From the NCBI GenBank assembly GCA_021464245.1, contig JADCRB010000016.1, positions 13,571,440 through 13,635,439 of the forward strand: 64,000 nucleotides of DNA. Reading direction: 5' to 3'. The position numbers and the translations under genes are program-made. Source of the stretch: Carallia brachiata. Its lineage: Eukaryota; Streptophyta; Magnoliopsida; Malpighiales; Rhizophoraceae. A model generated the notes under the pieces. The model saw only the letters and a list, made by a program, of their open reading frames with translations. It searched no databases and had not been told where the DNA came from. Shown piece after piece: positions 59,710 to 64,000 of this stretch (position 1 is the first letter of the stretch; each line of letters opens with the position of its first letter).

Positions 59710-62700
59710 TTTAAGTAAAAAAGTCCCCCCCCCCCTCCTCTCCATTCCATTTTCTTTCCTCTCCTCCATTCTTTCAAAAAGTAATTTGTAAGTCAGAACT
59801 GAACTGGTGGTAATAATTCAGGTTCTTGGTCTTCTCTTGTCCTCAGATCTGAATACCCATGGAATTAAAACCTTTTAGGGTTTCAAAAGCCAACTTCTTT
59901 AAATCATTTGCTTTGCGTACTGAGTTCAAAGTCTCAATCTTTATGATTGAGTAGGGCAAACCCAGATTTCATTTCACTGGCACTGTGCCAAAAGCATGCT
60001 CTCATCAGCTCACTACTCGATCAATCTTCCTAGGCAAGTGGGTATCCATTAACTCAGTGCTCCATCGCTCCGCACAGTACAGGGAAGAAGATTTAGAGAG
60101 AGAAAGAGAGAGATGGAGATAAAGATGAGGCTAGGTAGGTCTCTTTACGAAGAAAAACAACCCAAAGAAATGGACAAAAGGACAGCGAGAAAGACAAAAG
60201 AGAGATAGAGAGAGAAAGGGTGAGAGGGTTATTTTGTTTTTTATCTATTACATAATTAAATTTAAGTGGTTAAATAATAATTAAATATTTTTATTTTATA
60301 TAATAAAATTTATATTTTGTGTAATTATAAGTAAAAAAATAAATTATAAAAAATAATAATATTTTTTATATTATTTTTTATTATTATAATTTTATAAATT
60401 ATAAATTTTGTTACATAAATAAAAAATCATTGGGATGTTATTTGGCTATCGATATTTCGCCACCCTCCTTTTCCGTTTATTTTTGTTGACTGGGGGATAA
60501 GGCCGGATCCACGTGGCATACTACTGTATTCATCATGACGCGGTTACATGTTCGAACAATTTTGTCTAAATTTTCCCCCGAATGCTTGTTAAATAACAAC
60601 TTGCCTTTTGTTTTTCTCCATACACATTAATAAAATTTTAAAAAAAAAAGCAAACGCTTTAATTTTATTATTACAGAAAATGTTATTGTGGCTGTAAATA
60701 AAAAAAAGTTAATTACAATTTAACGCATTATTAAGACAAAAAAATCAAGCAAAAATGTCCAAATGATTACTTTTTTCTTATCACAAAATTTTTCTAAATT
60801 CTACATACGTAGCATTGCACTACATTAAGATGCACTACATTAAGTACTAAAACACATAATTTATTTAACGATCTACTTTATTTTTGAATTAATAATTTTT
60901 TATCAAATTATACCACATCAACATATTTTTTATTTTAGTCCTTTGAAACTAATAGTCCAACGATTAAAGGACGTGAGAGATGAAAAAAAAATTATAGTTT
61001 GAATCTTAAATCTCTCAATTGGAGGTCATTACTTCTAACTATTTCAGTTATTGTCAAGTTCTGACGTCACTTTCAACTTGTACTTAATCGCATTGTTCAC
61101 GCTTATTTTTTCTACTTTCTTTTTTGAGGGTGATTGTAAAGAAGAAAGAAAATTTGGTGATCACACAGGCACATTCTTGATGTGACATAATTTAATAAAT
61201 AATAAAAATTTTTAATAATACAGTGAAAATAATAAAAAAATACGTGTTAATTTAACATAATCTGATAAAAAGATAATGTATCAATTTTTAAATTGACTAT
61301 TGCTCTTCTTCGTGTCTCTTATTGCATTCCTCAACTTAAAAACGAAAAAGAAAGATAGCAAAAGAAAAGCATATGCTCCAAAAAAAAAAAAAGAAATCAG
61401 CGTCTTCTTTTTTGATTGCTTGGTTCAACTGAAGAAATCCATCTGAAACATTAAGAAGGAAGGCGTGTCCAGGCAAGGCTCCGCGTGAGGTGGTGGGGGG
61501 CGCAGCCCCAAGACGCCCGCCACCCTCTATCATGCGGCTCTGTGATTTTGACCGCTTTTTAGCCAGTTCGGACCGTTGGATTACCCAGATGTGGGGCCCC
61601 ATCGTATGACGATTTGGGCATTGATGCAAGCATAGTGTGTTTGCGTGATGGCTGGATGCAAAATAACATGGTGTTTTGCGTCACCAGAGAAGGCCAGATC
61701 AAGGACGGTCCATAATACAAACAAATAGTTTATATAATTTTCGTTAATTAATTAAGAAAACTATTGTTGAGCCATTATATACGTTTTTTGGTTGATAAAA
61801 TAGAAAAATAAAGACACTTCTAATTCTGCCAAAAAGAAATATAATTATATATTAAAAAGTACAAAGCAATAAAAAATAAATTCACCCTTAATACTATGTT
61901 AGTAATATGTTTAACACATCATTAAATTTGGTAGATCTTGAACTTGCATTCTTTATACAAGTCCAAAACCTTAACCACTAGGACTAGTGGTGGTCCGACA
62001 AATTATAAGCGGGCCGACATCATGGCAAATATCTTTACGCACTAAAGGCGTAAAGCTACACATCTTTGTTAGTGTTGTTTGTTTGTTTGTTTTTTTCGGT
62101 TGGAATTAATATGAGTATTAAGAAAAAGAGATAAGCAAATGAATGTATAATAGTATTCGCATTAACTATGTATTCATTAGGTTATTATGTTATAAGTATT
62201 TATTTATAATTAAATTGTACAAATATTTATCCAATTAAAAAATTTAGATATGTTTATATTTTTTATAATATATATTATGTTTATAATTGTTTTGTGTACA
62301 AAAAAAATTTCTCTTAGCTGAATCTCCTTTCGAAAAAAAAAAAGGAAAAAGTACTATAGCAGAATCTCTTTCCTTTTTATAATTATGTACTAATAATAAC
62401 AAGGTTAATCATTTTCTATCTTGACTGACGGTTTTCTTTACACATAATTATTGCTGCACAAGCCACATAAGTGCGCACGGAAGTAATTAAGTCAGCCAAA
62501 CATTAAAATCAATTATAAAAAAAAATCTATTTACATAATTACTAGAGAAGTCAGACGTAAAGTTAACACATTATATTTTTATTTTTTTTTTTTAATCTGA
62601 GACCGTCCAGTATTCAGTTTAATAGGCTGATTAATTTAGACCAATTTAAGTAGGATCACAAAGAGTGGCAAAGATTTTTCAGCAAATATTTAACGCGACT

Positions 62701-63470
62701 GAATTCTTAAAGACTCGAACTCGAAAACTCTGGTTAAGTGGTGACGAACTCCTACCATCCACACCAACACTTACTGATATTTTTATCTGTTTTTTGTATA
62801 GAAGAAAAGTGTTTAATCGTCAAAAAAAACAAAGATTAATTATAATATATTAATTTCATACCTTACTTATTTTTTGGCGATTATATATCTTTTTTTTTTG
62901 TGAGTAAAGAGTAAAGAGTAAAGAAGAAAAAGAGCATGGCAACGTCGGCTTGTTTCCCACGAGGTTATTCGTTGGATTTGGCTTTGCATTAATCGGACCA
63001 ACACATCCATGTGTCAAGGACCGGGTCGGGATAGATGCCCAAAAAGTATCGGGTCATCATACATGAAACTGCAGAATGTCTCGTAAACCTATTATGTACC
63101 ATTTTCTTAATTCAGCCTCGGACCTCATACGAATTTTTATATTCTCTCACATTATTTCAACATTGAGTCAAATACGAAAATCTTCTTTAATTCTTTTTTA
63201 TGTCTAATATATAAATCTTTCAAAGATTATTTGTAGGGTGAGACATTCGTTTTTAGATAATTCCTTGATGCATGCTTAAAGATGAATATTGAAGTCCAAT
63301 TATCAAATTGCAGATTTAGTTAATAAAAAAATTTTGGTTATTTTACATAGGTAATTTTAAAGTAATAATAAAATAATATAGGTCATTAAAGATGCCATTA
63401 AATGGATTGTATTGTTATTTGTTACAACTTATTTAAAATTATATAATGTAATTATTTTCTTTAATACATC
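59710..63470. other. Upstream region of MIR156 (unit C), diverged
   Basis: The first about 355 bp upstream of the hairpin matches B. Beyond about 60065, collinear but much more diverged sequence lacks the foldback of A/B. It has its own AT-rich inverted-repeat stretch at about 60226-60440 and an extra GC-rich block at about 61411-61524. No gene recognised. Confidence 0.5.
61411..61524. other. GC-rich block present only in unit C
   Basis: About 114 bp between CAGCGTCTTCTT and CTCTATCATGCGG, which are directly joined in A (near 20305) and B (near 42570). It is unusually G/C-rich (GTGGTGGGGGGCGCAGCCCC). On the minus strand it translates as GAAPPTTSRGALPGHAFLLN followed by VSDGFLQLNQAI. The family is not recognised. 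It could be a captured gene fragment or a segment deleted from A/B. Confidence 0.5.
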
Positions 63471-63960
63471 TGAAAGAGCAAAAACTAAAAAAAAAAAAAA
63501 AAGGCTAGTCTCTAAAGAACAAAATTCTATGGCTATCCCCAACTTAGAAAACATGCAAATTAGGAGGAGGATGACTAAGGAACACCTCATCGTCAGTGCA
63601 AATATTATCCAATTTTGCCAAAAAATGGCACATGGATTCCCCTCCCTTAAGATATGTTGCATATGTACATGTCAATTCCCAGCAAGTACACTCCTAGTGT
63701 CATTAGAAAGTACTATTAATGGATGAGATGTTACGCGATGCTTGCTGAATAAATTTAAAGCTTTGAGGGAGTCAGACTCCAATATTACACAACGATGACC
63801 CAAGTCCCATGCATATTCAAGACCTCTCCTAATACTCATGAGCTCTACAATCATATTAAGTTTAGTGTTACTCTTAGTTAATTGTGAATTTAACTTCTTT
63901 TTCTTAAAAATAAAAAAAAAAATTTATGTCCTCAAATTACGGCAAATACAATGAGTTGTC
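63470..63960 (-). pseudogene. LINE RNase H remnant, unit C
   Basis: The counterpart of 21792-22310, with minus-strand pieces LMSIRRGLEYAWDLGHRCVI followed by LESDSLKALNLFSK (63672-63854) and HILREGNPCAIFWQNW (63429-63662). Some residues (LESDS) look closer to an intact LINE than in A. Broken and non-functional. Confidence 0.75.
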
Positions 63961-64000
63961 TCGGCAATTTTATTGGCCAACCACAAACAAAGCCGTCGAG

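Larger units (their letters stand above)
55649..64000. repeat. Tandem segmental duplication, unit C (truncated by the window)
   Basis: The third unit. From 55649 to about 60065 it is very close to B. Beyond that it diverges markedly from both A and B while staying collinear, for example CAGCGTCTTCTT near 61400, the CATGGCAACGTCGG motif at 62936 and the LINE relic at 63470. The window ends inside the LINE relic; a third COA6-like gene would be expected further right. Confidence 0.87.

Noticed and set aside
14375..64000. A CRISPR-like or other array explanation for the repeats
   Set aside because: The units are tens of kilobases, in plant nuclear DNA, with no short regularly spaced repeats; segmental duplication explains them.
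1..64000. tRNA or rRNA genes
   Set aside because: I looked for typical tRNA box sequences and rRNA blocks on both strands by eye and saw none convincing; the TGGTATCAGAGC at 30306 is a retrotransposon primer site.

Overview
The window is AT-rich nuclear DNA from a flowering plant, almost certainly a eudicot. The support is a plant-type CIPK kinase, a plant-specific AP2-B3 transcription factor, MIR156 precursors, Ty1/copia, LINE, hAT-like and Tourist-like elements, and introns with plant-style GT/AG borders. The species cannot be fixed from the sequence; a woody rosid such as Citrus is only a guess.

Layout. (1) 1-14,374 is single-copy: an intronless CIPK6-type kinase gene (+, 5573-6898), then a RAV-like AP2-B3 repressor gene (-, 11635-12663), separated by AT-rich non-coding DNA with several MITE-like foldbacks. 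(2) 14,375-64,000 is a tandem segmental array of three units: A about 14,375-36,432 (22.1 kb), B about 36,433-55,648 (19.2 kb), and C from about 55,649 past the window edge. Each unit carries a MIR156 precursor on the minus strand (mature miRNA at 18439-18458, 40459-40478 and 59687-59706) and an old LINE RNase H remnant. Units A and B also carry a three-exon gene for a COA6/COX6B-like twin-CX9C/CX10C protein, on the plus strand; in C that part lies beyond the window. (3) At the right of unit A sits a complete but decayed Ty1/copia element (30014-35326; 5-bp target duplication ATCAC) with an hAT-like MITE nested in its 3' LTR. The same insertion survives at the right of unit B as a fragment (54000-54681).

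History read from the sequence. B resembles C to the left of about 40,805 and resembles A to the right of about 40,838. Together with the shared copia insertion, this fits two older, diverged copies converted to three by one unequal crossover, roughly 330-360 bp upstream of the MIR156 hairpin. The middle MIR156 would then have the precursor of one parent and the distal upstream region of the other. Later insertions specific to B are an hAT-like MITE (41261-41720), a 5'-truncated LINE (42972-43729) and a Tourist-like MITE (45384-46139).

Functionally, miR156 represses SPL transcription factors and holds plants in the juvenile phase, so copy number here could affect dosage. The COA6-like gene would serve mitochondrial cytochrome c oxidase assembly. 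In unit A both of its splice acceptors have lost their AG; in unit B they are intact. No link between the CIPK, the RAV gene and the array is shown beyond proximity.
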